Numbered from the stretch's first letter, positions 1 to 8,360 are shown. The stretch: 64,000 nucleotides of DNA from Comamonas kerstersii (GCF_008801935.1 NZ_VZOT01000002.1:401662-465661), one strand, 5' to 3'. Numbers and translations are program-made. The notes: generated by a model from the sequence alone, not told the origin.

Positions 1-919
1 AGCGCGGCTCATGCGCTTCCCACTGGAATGTGCTTCGCTTGGCAGCAATGCCGTAGCGCTTTTGCTCTGGGCTGCGCAGATCCTGCCCCGCCGTTGTGCC
101 AAAGTAGTTGTTGAAGTTTTCTTCGCAAGTGAGGTAAGTGCCCCACGGCGTAAATCCATTGCCGCAGTTGTTGAAGGTGCCCTGTGCACGCGTGCCCGTG
201 GGGTCTGCCTTGGTACGCAGCAATGCATCGCCTGCGGCCGGGCCGGTCAGCTGCATATCGGTCTGCGCAGTAATGCGGCGGTTGTAACGGCTGCCGGGCA
301 CGATGTCCCATGCGCCATTGCTGTTGCGGCGTATGTGCATGACCGACACGCCATGCGCATTCATGGATTTGCGCACATGCTCGGGCGACCACTGCTCGCG
401 CGCCTTCTGGCCTTCATGGCCAAACAGCCAAGTGTAGGCACCACTTTTCTTGTCCACCGTGCAGTATTCGTGGTTGACCACCAGCAGGCCTTCGTCGTTC
501 TTGCCATCCAGGGCAAAAAAGTGCAGCCCGTCGTGGTTGTCGCCCACCTGCAGTGCCTGTGCAGCAGCATTTTCACTGCCGTCGCCCTTGAAGGCTGGTG
601 AGCCATCGAGCAGCGGCGTACCCCACGGTGCCAGCACGCGTGCGGAATAGCCCGGCGCTACGCGCAGCTCATCGGCCGTAGAGGCGGCAATGCCCTGAAA
701 GCCCATCAGTGGCTGGCTGGCCGAGGGCTTGCCAGTCGCAGCGCAGCCTGCCAGACCTCCACCCAGCCCCAGAAACATGGCGGCAGACAGACCTGTGCCG
801 CTGCGCAGAAAGCCGCGCCGAGACACTGCACGATCGACCACGCTCTGAAAATGAGGATTGGCTGAGAGATTGGTTGGAATATCTTCGCTGTCCATCGGCG
901 TTTCGTGTGCTTGCATCAT
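1..919 (-). CDS. PhoX-family phosphatase (DUF839), 3-prime part outside window
   Basis: The minus strand is open from an ATG at 919 to the window edge (about 306 codons), so only the N-terminal part is present. The protein has a twin-arginine signal (SRRGFL, residues 33-38) followed by a hydrophobic stretch ending in LAGC (Cys 59), so export by Tat and possible lipid attachment are expected. Segments such as NHEYCTVDKKSGAYTWLFGHEG, CGNGFTPWGTYLTCEEN and GSRYNRRI match the PhoX/DUF839 beta-propeller family, whose known members are Ca/Fe-dependent periplasmic phosphomonoesterases that free phosphate under starvation. Metal-binding residues of the C-terminal half lie outside the window. The phosphatase substrate is inferred from the family. 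No Pho box was looked for beyond the 90-bp upstream gap, where nothing obvious is seen. Confidence 0.85.
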   Translation of the reverse strand, partial: MMQAHETPMDSEDIPTNLSANPHFQSVVDRAVSRRGFLRSGTGLSAAMFLGLGGGLAGCAATGKPSASQPLMGFQGIAASTADELRVAPGYSARVLAPWGTPLLDGSPAFKGDGSENAAAQALQVGDNHDGLHFFALDGKNDEGLLVVNHEYCTVDKKSGAYTWLFGHEGQKAREQWSPEHVRKSMNAHGVSVMHIRRNSNGAWDIVPGSRYNRRITAQTDMQLTGPAAGDALLRTKADPTGTRAQGTFNNCGNGFTPWGTYLTCEENFNNYFGTTAGQDLRSPEQKRYGIAAKRSTFQWEAHEPR

Positions 920-1010
920 GGGGATCCTCTCCGGAAATATGCGGTTCATTTGTGCCACGCATTTTCTGGAGCCCCCATGACCAAGCTGTGAAGCTACGAT
1001 GACAGTTTTT

Positions 1011-1505
1011 TTACATGGCAGCCTGTGCGCTCTGGCGCGTCTGGGCAAAGCGCTGTGCCACTTCCTTGCGCATTTCCTTGCGGATCAGTGCAGCCTGCCA
1101 GCGGCGTTTTTCAACGCTCGTGGAAGGCTCCAGCCTGGGAACGGCCACGGGCTTGCGGTCATCGTCCACCGCCACCATGGTGAAAAAGCAGCTGTTCACA
1201 TGGCGCACGACCTGACCGCGAATGTCTTCGGCAATCACCTTGATGCCAATTTCCATGGAAGACGTACCGGTGTAATTCACGCTGGCCAGAAAGGTCACCA
1301 GCTCGCCCACATGGATAGGCTGCAGGAACATGACCTGGTCCACGCTCAGCGTGACGCAGTAGCGGCCTGCATAGCGGCTGGCGCAGGCGTAGGCCACTTC
1401 GTCCAGTTTTTTCAGAATGGCGCCCCCGTGCACATTGCCGGAGAAGTTGGCCATGTCGGGGGTCATCAGCACCGTCATGCTGAGTTGGTGTGAAGGCAGA
1501 TTCAT
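1011..1505 (-). CDS. Acyl-CoA thioesterase (hotdog fold, YciA/BACH-like)
   Basis: A protein of 164 residues from the ATG at 1505. The hotdog signature NVHGGAILKKLDE (about residues 24-36) contains the family's conserved Asn-His-Gly-Gly and Asp positions, and the central strands (VTLSVDQVMFLQPIHVGELV) fit the YciA/acyl-CoA hydrolase group. These enzymes hydrolyse acyl-CoA thioesters in the cytoplasm to free CoA. The reading frame continues upstream to 1559, but the extra 18 residues do not look like family sequence, so the internal start is preferred. It stands alone; the preceding gene is the phoX-like gene on the same strand across a 90-bp gap. Substrate chain length cannot be told from sequence. 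Confidence 0.85.
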   Translation of the reverse strand: MNLPSHQLSMTVLMTPDMANFSGNVHGGAILKKLDEVAYACASRYAGRYCVTLSVDQVMFLQPIHVGELVTFLASVNYTGTSSMEIGIKVIAEDIRGQVVRHVNSCFFTMVAVDDDRKPVAVPRLEPSTSVEKRRWQAALIRKEMRKEVAQRFAQTRQSAQAAM

Positions 1506-1876
1506 AGACCGCAGATTGTAGGAATTGATAGCAGTACAGGCTGATGGCATGTGCGCCAACCTGGCTTTCAGGCCGGATTTTCAGGCCTGGCAGACATACG
1601 GGACATGCTCTGGCATACAGTCTGCGCGGCTGCAAGCAGCATGCCTGCTGCAGCCTGGCTCCATGGCGCCAGCAGGCACATGCTGTTGCATATCTTCCAG
1701 GGCCTTGCAAAGCCATTGCGAGCAGGCAACTGGAAACTCGCTATAATGCACGACTTTGCTGGCAATACCCCGTCGGCCATACTAGTTCATAGAGACGGGG
1801 CACAACCGCTGTTCATGGCTCACAGGCCCGATCTTCCTGAGAACCCGCTGTCAGCACAGATATATCTGGAAACTGA
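1506..1876 (+). promoter_or_regulatory. rpsU upstream region with -10 box and leader hairpin
   Basis: No convincing gene lies in these 371 bp. On the plus strand there is a perfect -10 hexamer TATAAT at 1742-1747, with no good -35 at normal spacing (TTGCGA at 1716-1721 is 20 bp away). Downstream, CCCCGTC (1768-1774) pairs with GACGGGG (1794-1800), giving a 7-bp stem in the presumed 5-prime leader of rpsU, whose start is at 1877. Short frames here overlap one another on both strands and carry no family sequence. The promoter call is inference. Confidence 0.5.
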
Positions 1877-2089
1877 ATGACTACCATCCGCGTCAAAGAA
1901 AACGAACCTTACGAAGTTGCTCTGCGCCGCTTCAAGCGCACCATCGAAAAGCTGGGCCTGCTGACAGACCTGCGCGCACGTGAGTTCTACGAAAAGCCTA
2001 CAGCCGAGCGCAAGCGCAAGAAGGCTGCCGCCGTGAAGCGCCACTACAAGCGCGTTCGCAGCATGCAGCTGCCTAAGAAGCTGTACTAA
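1877..2089 (+). CDS. rpsU: 30S ribosomal protein S21
   Basis: A 70-residue basic protein beginning [19 protein letters not shown], which is bS21 over its full length. S21 sits in the small subunit near the anti-Shine-Dalgarno end of 16S rRNA and aids translation initiation. It is followed by a strong intrinsic terminator and then yqeY. In many proteobacteria rpsU begins the macromolecular synthesis block with dnaG and rpoD; here dnaG and rpoD are about 48 kb away on the same strand. The ribosome binding site is weak (a GGAAACTGA stretch just before the ATG), which is common for this gene. Confidence 0.97.
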   Translation: MTTIRVKENEPYEVALRRFKRTIEKLGLLTDLRAREFYEKPTAERKRKKAAAVKRHYKRVRSMQLPKKLY

Positions 2090-2126
2090 TCGTTTGATTA
2101 GGACCAGTCGGCCGTAAAAAAGCCGC

Positions 2127-2161
2127 AAACCCGCGCTCGGGACGCCAGGCGCGGGTTTTTT
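2127..2161 (+). terminator. Rho-independent terminator after rpsU
   Basis: AAACCCGCG (2127-2135) pairs with CGCGGGTTT (2150-2158), followed by a T run. It separates rpsU from yqeY, so S21 can be made in excess of the downstream gene. Confidence 0.9.
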
Positions 2162-2212
2162 GTTTTCTGGCCACTGCCACGCAGCAGTGACCTCCACCCC
2201 AAGGAGAATGCC

Positions 2213-2659
2213 ATGAGCTTGAAAGCCCAGATTACCGAAGACATGAAAACCGCCATGCGTGCCAAGGACAGCGCACGCCTGAGCACCATCCGCCTGCTGC
2301 AGGCTGCGATGAAGCAAAAGGAAGTGGACGAGCGCATCGAACTCGATGACGCCGCCATCATTGCCATCGTGGACAAGCTGATCAAGCAGCGCAAGGACTC
2401 CATCGCTGCCTACGAAGCCGCCAACCGTACCGATCTGGCCGATGTGGAAAAGGCCGAGATGGAAGTGCTCAAGGTCTACCTGCCCGAGCGCATGTCGGAA
2501 GCCGAAATCACCGCCGCCGTCGAAGCCATCGTGGCTGAGCTGGGTGCCTCCGGCCCCGGCGACATGGGCAAGGTGATGGGCAAAGTGAAGGCCCAGCTGG
2601 CTGGCAAGGCCGATATGGGCCTGGTGTCCGCTGCCGTGAAGGCCGCGCTGACAAAGTAA
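2213..2659 (+). CDS. yqeY: YqeY family protein (GatB/YqeY domain)
   Basis: 148 residues, starting MSLKAQITEDMKTAMRAKDSARLSTIRLL, matching the YqeY family over its whole length (about 150 residues usual). The family shares the helical tail domain of GatB, the tRNA amidotransferase B subunit, which binds tRNA; the cellular role of free YqeY is not established. It follows rpsU with a terminator between, and an AAGGAG ribosome binding site lies 8 bases before the ATG. The rpsU-yqeY pair is the usual neighbour of dnaG in betaproteobacteria (family knowledge), but here the next gene is a convergent LysR gene. Confidence 0.92.
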   Translation: MSLKAQITEDMKTAMRAKDSARLSTIRLLQAAMKQKEVDERIELDDAAIIAIVDKLIKQRKDSIAAYEAANRTDLADVEKAEMEVLKVYLPERMSEAEITAAVEAIVAELGASGPGDMGKVMGKVKAQLAGKADMGLVSAAVKAALTK

Positions 2660-2703
2660 TTGGCTACCGGCCTGAGCTGCCACGCGGCATCAGGTTCAAA
2701 AAC

Positions 2704-2790
2704 AGAAGCTGCTTGCGCTTGCCTTGCATATCTTTCAGATTAAAAAGAATCTGAAATTCATGTAGATCAAGTGATAGTAGCTTCTTTTTT
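2704..2790. repeat. Palindromic intergenic repeat, copy 1
   Basis: The outer arms are imperfect: AGAAGCTGCTTGCGCTTG on the left and AGTAGCTTCT on the right. The inner arms are perfect: TTTCAGATT (2733-2741) and AATCTGAAA (2748-2756). It lies between the convergent 3-prime ends of yqeY and the LysR gene, and its right arm encodes the last residues of the LysR protein and its stop. It belongs to the same family as the copies at 8361, 14332, 24524, 30645, 39486 and 52191. Confidence 0.75.
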
Positions 2791-3711
2791 AATAGCATTC
2801 CTGAATCCCGTGGGAGCCTGTTTGCTGAAGAACTCCTGCAGGAACTCGACGCAGACCCGCACCTTGGCCGAGCGCTCCAGCCGCGTCGGGTAGACAGCCC
2901 AGATATTCGCCTGCTGCTGCCACTCGGGCAGCAGCTGCAGCAGGCTGCCGGCCTGCAGATCGGCCGCCACATCCCAGAGCGAGCGCAGCACGATGCCATG
3001 GCCGTCGCGGGCCCATTGCACGGCCATCTCGCCATGATTGGTGGACAGCGGCCCGGTCACTTTCACGCTTCGCTCCTGATTGCCCGAGCGCAGTTTCCAG
3101 ACACCGAAGGGATGGTCACGCTCCTTGATGACCAGGCAGTCATGCGCGGCCAGTTCGTCGAGCGTGCGCGGACTGCCACGCCGCTGCACATAGGCCGGGG
3201 CAGCGCACAGCACGCGATGGTTGTCGGCCAGATGCCGCGCAATCAGGTGCGGCGCAATCTCGTCGCCCACGCGCACATCGAGATCGAAGCCCTCGGCCGC
3301 GACATCGACGATGCGATCAAACACCTCCAGGCGCAGCTGCAGCGCCGGATATTGCGCAATCAGCTGCGACAGCGCGGGCGCCACCACATTGCGGCCAAAG
3401 CCGAAGCTGGTGGACACCCGCAGCAGGCCGCGCGGCTGGCGGCGCGTCACATCCACCTCCTGCAGCAGATGCTCGACCTCGTCCAGAATGCGCTGCGCCC
3501 AGTGGTAGACGCGCTCGCCCTGCTCCGTGACAGCGACCCGCCGTGTAGTGCGATGCAGCAGCTTCACGCCCAGCTCCTGCTCCAGCAGGCGGATGCGCTT
3601 GCTGACAAAGGCCGGCGAAGCATTGTGCGCGGCCGCAGCCTCGGCAAAGCTGGCTTTGCGCACCACGGTGGTGAAGACGCGCAGGTCTTCGGGCGAGGGC
3701 ATTTTCTGCAC
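2767..3711 (-). CDS. LysR-family transcriptional regulator (DmlR-like)
   Basis: 314 residues from 3711; the second ATG at 3702 (MPSPEDLRVFTTVV) is the better family start. The winged helix-turn-helix fills about residues 4-65 (SFAEAAAAHNASPAFVSKRIRLLEQELGVKLLHR), and the remainder is a periplasmic-binding-fold effector domain. It is divergent from the tartrate/D-malate dehydrogenase gene with an 87-97 bp gap, the same arrangement as E. coli dmlR-dmlA, so control of that gene in response to a dicarboxylate is the likely role (inference). Its C-terminal KEATIT and stop codon are written by the right arm of a palindromic repeat, so the tail may be recent and functionally unimportant. Confidence 0.88.
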   Translation of the reverse strand: MQKMPSPEDLRVFTTVVRKASFAEAAAAHNASPAFVSKRIRLLEQELGVKLLHRTTRRVAVTEQGERVYHWAQRILDEVEHLLQEVDVTRRQPRGLLRVSTSFGFGRNVVAPALSQLIAQYPALQLRLEVFDRIVDVAAEGFDLDVRVGDEIAPHLIARHLADNHRVLCAAPAYVQRRGSPRTLDELAAHDCLVIKERDHPFGVWKLRSGNQERSVKVTGPLSTNHGEMAVQWARDGHGIVLRSLWDVAADLQAGSLLQLLPEWQQQANIWAVYPTRLERSAKVRVCVEFLQEFFSKQAPTGFRNAIKKEATIT

Positions 3712-3798
3712 GATCTGTAAACAATCAGGCCACGATCAGTCAATTGTATTCAGATATGCAAGGTGCAGAATACCGCAACACATTCACGAGGAAGCACC

Positions 3799-4890
3799 AT
3801 GTCCACACCCAAAAAGATTGCAGTCATCGCCGGCGACGGCATCGGCAAGGAAGTCATGCCCGAAGGCCTGCGTGCGCTGGAAGCCGCAGCCAGGCGCTTT
3901 GACCTGCCGCTGGAGTTCCACCATTTCGACTGGGCCCACTGCGACTACTACGCCGAACACGGCCAGATGATGCCTGACGACTGGAAGCAACAGCTGCAGG
4001 GCATGGATGCCATTTTCTTTGGCGCTGTGGGCTGGCCTGCTACCGTGCCCGACCACATCTCGCTGTGGGGCTCGCTGCTCAAATTCCGCCGCGAGTTTGA
4101 CCAGTACATCAACCTGCGCCCCGTGCGCCTGTTTGAAGGCGTGCCCTGCCCGCTGGCTGGCCGCAAGCCCGGTGATATTGACTACTACGTGGTGCGCGAA
4201 AACACCGAGGGCGAATACACCGCGCTGGGCGGCGTAATGTTTGAAGGCACGGACCGCGAGATCTGCATTCAGGAATCGGTCTACAGCAAACACGGCGCGC
4301 AGCGCCTGCTGAAATATGCGTTTGAACTGGCGCAGAGCCGCAGCAAAAAGCATGTGACGCTGGCGACCAAATCCAACGGCATTGCCATCAGCATGCCCTG
4401 GTGGGACAAGCAGGCCGATGCCATGCACCAGCACTACCCCGAAGTCACGCTGGACAAGCAGCACATTGACATTCTGACCGCGCGCTTTGTGCTGCAGCCC
4501 GGCCGCTTTGACGTGGTGGCTGCCACCAATCTGTTTGGCGACATTCTGAGTGACCTGGGCCCCGCGACCACGGGCACGATTGGCTTGGCACCTTCAGCCA
4601 ACCTGAACCCAGAGCGCAGCTTTCCCAGCCTGTTCGAGCCCGTGCATGGCTCGGCACCCGACATCTACAGCAAGAACATTGCCAACCCGATTGCCATGAT
4701 CTGGTCCGGCGCGCTGATGCTGGACTTTCTCGGCCACAGCCAGGGCCCATGGCGTGCCGCGCATGACGCTATCGTCAAGGCCATTGAAGACACCATCAAG
4801 AGTGGCCCACGCACCCCCGATCTGGGTGGCACAGCCAATACGACCGAGGTGGGGCAGGCCATTGCCGCCCATATTGCGGGCCGCAACTAA
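3799..4890 (+). CDS. ttuC: Tartrate / D-malate dehydrogenase (isocitrate/isopropylmalate dehydrogenase family)
   Basis: 363 residues from the ATG at 3799, preceded by GAGGAAG. GDGIGKEV (residues 12-19) and EPVHGSAPDI with the following NAD-site segment identify the beta-decarboxylating dehydrogenase family; the protein is closest in feel to TtuC/DmlA (YeaU), which oxidise tartrate or D-malate with NAD+ and divalent metal, D-malate giving pyruvate and CO2. The usual length is about 360 residues. The divergent LysR gene resembles DmlR. Isopropylmalate dehydrogenase (LeuB) is less likely because no leu genes are nearby and the motif spacing fits TtuC. Whether tartrate or D-malate is the physiological substrate cannot be decided here. 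Confidence 0.87.
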   Translation: MSTPKKIAVIAGDGIGKEVMPEGLRALEAAARRFDLPLEFHHFDWAHCDYYAEHGQMMPDDWKQQLQGMDAIFFGAVGWPATVPDHISLWGSLLKFRREFDQYINLRPVRLFEGVPCPLAGRKPGDIDYYVVRENTEGEYTALGGVMFEGTDREICIQESVYSKHGAQRLLKYAFELAQSRSKKHVTLATKSNGIAISMPWWDKQADAMHQHYPEVTLDKQHIDILTARFVLQPGRFDVVAATNLFGDILSDLGPATTGTIGLAPSANLNPERSFPSLFEPVHGSAPDIYSKNIANPIAMIWSGALMLDFLGHSQGPWRAAHDAIVKAIEDTIKSGPRTPDLGGTANTTEVGQAIAAHIAGRN

Positions 4891-4928
4891 GACCCTCTAA
4901 GCCCTGCACCGCAAGCCCCACATAGCAG

Positions 4929-4953
4929 CTGCCATCCCGGGTCGGGATGGCAG
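4929..4953. terminator. Hairpin between convergent genes
   Basis: CTGCCATCCC (4929-4938) pairs perfectly with GGGATGGCAG (4944-4953) across a 5-base loop, between the convergent dehydrogenase and CoA-transferase genes. There is no clear T run, so it may act as an RNA 3-prime end structure rather than a classical intrinsic terminator. Confidence 0.5.
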
Positions 4954-4965
4954 GCCTGCACGGTC

Positions 4966-6213
4966 TCAGGCCCCAGCTACGGCCCCGGCCAGCGCCAGAG
5001 CAGCAATGTCTTCAGCCGTATAGCCCAGCGATGCCAGCAGCTCGCGTGTGTGCTCACCGGCCTTGGGCGGGTTGCTGCGCACAGGCAGGCGCTGGCCAGC
5101 CATGCGAATGGGCAGCAGCGTGGTCTTGGCAGTCTGGCCTGCGCGTTCACCGTCGCTGAGCACCACATCAGCCAGACCACCTGTGGCCAGCAGATGGGGG
5201 TCATCAAACAACTGCTCGGGCCGCGCAATCGGTGCGTATGGCAGCTGATGGGCTTCAAAAATCTTTGCCAGCTCCGCCGCGCTGTACTGGGCCAGACGCT
5301 GGCGCAGTTCCGGCAGCATGGTACTGCGCGCACACACACGGTCGTTATTGGTCTGCAGGGCCGGATCATGGAGCATGTCTTCAAAGCCCATGGCCGAGCA
5401 GAAGGTGCGCCACTGTGGATCGCTCACCACCGCCAGGAAGATCTGCTCACCATCCTTGACGCTGAAGATGTCGTACAGCCCCCACGAAGAAATACGCTCT
5501 GGCATGGGCGCAGCAGGCTGCCCTGTCACGGCGTACTGCATCATGTGCTGGCCGACCAGAAAGACATTGTTCTCAAACAGCGCGGAATCAATCTCCTGCC
5601 CCTTGCCTGTCTGCGCGCGCTGCATGAGTGCGGCCATGGCGCCAATGGCACCGAACATGCCGCCCATGATGTCGTTCACGCTGGTGCCCGCACGCAGTGG
5701 GTCGCCGGGGCGGCCCGTCATATAGGCCAGACCACCCATCATCTGCACCACTTCATCCAGCGCGGTGCGGCGCTCATAAGGGCCGGGCAAAAAGCCGGTG
5801 TGGTTCACATAGATAAGGCCGGGGTTGAGCCTGGACAGCGAGGCATAGTCCAGCCCGTACTTTTTCATCACTCCGGGCTTGAAGTTCTGCAGCACCACAT
5901 CGGCAGTCGAGGCCAGACGAATCGCCGCCTGCACGCCCTCGGCATTGCGCAGGTCAATGGCAATGCTTTTCTTGTTGCGGTTGAACATGGGGAAAAAGCC
6001 TGCACCCGCACCCAGCAGGTTGCGCGTGAGGTCGCCCGTCACTGGTTCCACCTTGATCACTTCTGCCCCCAGATCCGCCAGCACCATGCCGCATGCAGGC
6101 CCCATCACCATGTGGCTGAACTCCACCACGCGGATGCCCTTCAGGGGCAGATTGGCGGCAGGAGGCTGTGTGTGGGCTGGCTGGGCTAGGTCAGAAGGTG
6201 CGAAATCAGTCAT
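4966..6213 (-). CDS. Family III CoA-transferase (CaiB/BaiF/Frc)
   Basis: 415 residues from the ATG at 6213; an in-frame ATG at 6243 is also possible, and neither has a strong ribosome binding site. The N-terminus LPLKGIRVVEFSHMVMGPACGMVLADLGAEVIKVEP is the family III signature, followed by FNRNKKSIAIDLRNAEG and the conserved GxxE loop region. These enzymes move CoA between a donor thioester (often succinyl-CoA or acetyl-CoA) and an organic acid through an aspartyl-CoA anhydride. Convergent with the tartrate/D-malate dehydrogenase gene, it may serve a related hydroxy- or dicarboxylic acid, but the acceptor cannot be named. Confidence 0.85.
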   Translation of the reverse strand: MTDFAPSDLAQPAHTQPPAANLPLKGIRVVEFSHMVMGPACGMVLADLGAEVIKVEPVTGDLTRNLLGAGAGFFPMFNRNKKSIAIDLRNAEGVQAAIRLASTADVVLQNFKPGVMKKYGLDYASLSRLNPGLIYVNHTGFLPGPYERRTALDEVVQMMGGLAYMTGRPGDPLRAGTSVNDIMGGMFGAIGAMAALMQRAQTGKGQEIDSALFENNVFLVGQHMMQYAVTGQPAAPMPERISSWGLYDIFSVKDGEQIFLAVVSDPQWRTFCSAMGFEDMLHDPALQTNNDRVCARSTMLPELRQRLAQYSAAELAKIFEAHQLPYAPIARPEQLFDDPHLLATGGLADVVLSDGERAGQTAKTTLLPIRMAGQRLPVRSNPPKAGEHTRELLASLGYTAEDIAALALAGAVAGA

Positions 6214-6628
6214 ATTGGCAAAGCGTGGTTCAAAAGGCGGCATGGCAATACCGCACGGGGTTTTCCCCAGATCGATTCTAGGAAGCCACTCAGCCCAGCT
6301 TCCCGAGATTTTCGGTAATCCGCCCATGCCAGAAGGTGAGCACGCCAGCACCCGCCTCGCTGGACGCGATGCCCGGATTTTGGGTAGCCATGCACCCGCA
6401 ACACCCTTGCCCAAGCTATGTCGGCATATGCCCCATCTGTCCAGTGAACGTGGCTGGACAACAACAAAAGCAGAATTTTTAATGTTTTAAACGCGTAATG
6501 GCCTAGCGATTCTTCGCACCGAGCTACTAAACTTGTAGCAGACAAGATTCAAAGCTATAGTCAAACCCGCATGGATGAACGGCGTTGCGCCCCTTCCATG
6601 TCCCATCTCAGCGCAAGGAGAAGCGTCC
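6214..6628 (+). promoter_or_regulatory. Promoter region of the HxlR gene with inverted repeat over -35
   Basis: No gene is seen in these 415 bp. Towards the HxlR gene, -35 TTGTAG (6534-6539) and -10 TATAGT (6556-6561) are 16 bp apart. The -35 is part of an inverted repeat, GCTAC (6523-6527) with a 7-base spacer and GTAGC (6535-6539), a plausible operator for the regulator itself. The half next to the CoA-transferase start shows nothing recognisable. Confidence 0.45.
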
Positions 6629-6934
6629 ATGAGCTCTAAGGAAAACGTCGCTATCAACCAGTTGCTCGAAAAGCTCGAGCGCCGCTATGCACTGCGCGTG
6701 CTGTGGGCACTGCGTGATGGTCACCCTCAAACCTTTCGCTTGCTGCAAGACAGCGTAGGTGGCATTACCCCCAATACGCTGAACACCCGTATCAAGGAGC
6801 TGCGTGAAGAAGGGCTGATGGAACACGGCAACGACGGCTATGTAGTCACTGCCTCGGGCCAGGACCTGCTCAAGCGCCTGAGCGACTTGCAGGCTTTTGC
6901 CTCACGCTGGGCAGCAGCGCGCGCAAAGAAGTAA
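6629..6934 (+). CDS. HxlR-type winged-helix transcriptional regulator
   Basis: 101 residues from the ATG at 6629, with AAGGAG just upstream. The segment LLEKLERRYALRVLWALRDGHPQTFRLLQDSVGGITPNTLNTRIKELREEGLMEH is a winged helix of the HxlR/MarR-like type, the N-terminal helix pairing two monomers. Such proteins sense small molecules or redox through variable residues; this one lacks the conserved N-terminal cysteine of the YodB/HypR redox group. It stands alone between the CoA-transferase and the FKBP gene and is followed by a terminator, so its regulon is not evident. Autoregulation is suggested by the inverted repeat over its promoter. Confidence 0.82.
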   Translation: MSSKENVAINQLLEKLERRYALRVLWALRDGHPQTFRLLQDSVGGITPNTLNTRIKELREEGLMEHGNDGYVVTASGQDLLKRLSDLQAFASRWAAARAKK

Positions 6935-6964
6935 TCTACGCACTCGGCCCACTACGGCACACGT

Positions 6965-7006
6965 AAAAGGCACCCCGGATTTGCACCGACGGTGCCTTTT
7001 GTTTTT
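6965..7006 (+). terminator. Rho-independent terminator after the HxlR gene
   Basis: AAAAGGCACC (6965-6974) pairs with GGTGCCTTTT (6991-7000), then GTTTTT. Confidence 0.85.
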
Positions 7007-7034
7007 CTAGCATTTCCCGATACAAGGAATTTTC

Positions 7035-7727
7035 ATGGCACTGATCACCACTGCCTCTGGCCTGCAATTCGAAGACGCGGTTGTTGGACAGGGCGCTGAA
7101 GCTACCAGCGGCTCTGACGTCAAGGTGCACTACACCGGCTGGCTGTACCAAGACGGTCAGCAAGGCGCCAAGTTTGACTCCAGCAAAGACCGCCGTGAGC
7201 CTTTTGAATTCTCGCTGGGCGAAGGCATGGTGATTCCAGGCTGGGACGAAGGCGTACAAGGCATGAAGGTGGGCGGCAAGCGCACCCTGATCATCCCCCC
7301 AGAACTGGGCTACGGTGCCTACGGCGCTGGTGGCGTGATTCCTCCCCACGCCACTTTGATGTTTGAAGTGGAACTGCTGGGTACCAAGGCTGCGCCCCAG
7401 GTACAGATGGAAGACACCGTGGTGGGCGATGGCGCAGAAGCCGTGCGCGGCAAGCGCGTGACCGTGCACTACACCGGCTGGCTGTACAAGGACGGCGAGC
7501 AAGGCGCCAAGTTCGACTCCAGCAAGGACCGCAATGACCCCTTCGTGTTCACGCTGGGCGCTGGCATGGTGATCCGCGGCTGGGACGTGGGCGTGCAAGG
7601 CATGAAGGTGGGCGGCAAGCGCACCCTGATCATTCCCCCAGAGCTGGGCTACGGCGCACGTGGCGCAGGCGGTGTGATTCCTCCCAACGCCACCCTGAAG
7701 TTTGACGTGGAACTGCTGGCGGTGTAA
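7035..7727 (+). CDS. Tandem two-domain FKBP-type peptidyl-prolyl isomerase
   Basis: 230 residues made of two near-identical FKBP domains, about residues 5-113 and 119-229. Each carries [46 protein letters not shown] and GGVIPP.ATL.F.VELL, the complete active-site set (Tyr, Phe, Asp, Trp, Ile, Tyr, Phe). No signal peptide is seen, so the enzyme is cytoplasmic and catalyses cis-trans isomerisation of Xaa-Pro bonds. Most bacterial enzymes of this type have one domain of about 110-120 residues. The two halves are alike at DNA level as well (offset 339 bp), which points to a recent in-frame duplication or to gene conversion keeping them alike. Confidence 0.93.
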   Translation: MALITTASGLQFEDAVVGQGAEATSGSDVKVHYTGWLYQDGQQGAKFDSSKDRREPFEFSLGEGMVIPGWDEGVQGMKVGGKRTLIIPPELGYGAYGAGGVIPPHATLMFEVELLGTKAAPQVQMEDTVVGDGAEAVRGKRVTVHYTGWLYKDGEQGAKFDSSKDRNDPFVFTLGAGMVIRGWDVGVQGMKVGGKRTLIIPPELGYGARGAGGVIPPNATLKFDVELLAV

Positions 7728-7755
7728 TCACGCCATCGGTCCATGTCCATGCAAC

Positions 7756-7784
7756 AACGGCCTGTCTCTGACAGGCCGTTTTGT
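7756..7784 (+). terminator. Terminator after the FKBP gene
   Basis: AACGGCCTGTC (7756-7766) pairs with GACAGGCCGTT (7770-7780), an 11-bp stem with a 3-base loop, followed by TTTGTTT. It lies between convergent genes. Confidence 0.88.
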
Positions 7785-7798
7785 TTGTGGCGCCTGCA

Positions 7799-8254
7799 TC
7801 AGGCGAACAGGGCCTGCTCCAGCGGCGCATAGGCGGATGCACCGACGGCATCCTTGATCCGGGGAGCCACAGCAGCCAGCTCTTCGTAACTGGTGGCAGC
7901 TTCCACCGACAGGTTCAGGCGAAAGCCTGAGAGCCCCAGCTTGCCTGTCAGCGCGACCGCCAGCGGATAGGCATCCCGATAGCGCTCCTGCGGCGTGCGT
8001 GCACTGGGCTGCACTTCGGGTGCAGGCTGTGCAGGGGCCAGCGCTGGCGCAGCATGTTGCAAAAAACCTGCATCCACCATGGCCTGGATGTCCTGCTCCG
8101 TCACTCCCAGCCCCTGCGTGGCGGCCAGCACATCTTCCACACTGCGCTGGCCATCAAACAGTAGGAATGCGGAACGCAGCCTGCCTGCCAGCTGCGCACT
8201 GCGCGCCTTGAATGCCTGCTGCCCCGCTTCCGTCTTGATGTACAGCGCAGCCAT
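7799..8254 (-). CDS. Conserved hypothetical protein, 151 residues
   Basis: Starts at 8254, where GGAGGAGGG precedes the ATG; a longer frame to 8329 has no ribosome binding site. I do not recognise a characterised family. The N-terminal half (YIKTEAGQQAFKARSAQLAGRLRSAFLLFDGQRSVEDVLAATQGLGVTEQDIQAMVDAGFL) resembles a small helix-turn-helix-like unit that predicts whether a threshold is passed, as in bacterial DUF-type regulators. A Pro/Ala linker (about 70-85) leads to a second helical domain (PLAVALTGKLGLSGFRLNLSVEAATSYEELAAVAPRIKDAVG). The C-terminal part could be a response-type helical bundle. No signal peptide or membrane segment. Convergent with the FKBP gene and unlinked to the symporter upstream. 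Confidence 0.7.
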   Translation of the reverse strand: MAALYIKTEAGQQAFKARSAQLAGRLRSAFLLFDGQRSVEDVLAATQGLGVTEQDIQAMVDAGFLQHAAPALAPAQPAPEVQPSARTPQERYRDAYPLAVALTGKLGLSGFRLNLSVEAATSYEELAAVAPRIKDAVGASAYAPLEQALFA

Positions 8255-8360
8255 ATACCCTCCTCCGTAGCAATTATTTTTAACAAAGCATGGCACAGCG
8301 GTGCTGGGCACTGCATTGGGGCAATCCATGTGCAGGATAGTACGGATAGCTATGCTTTAA

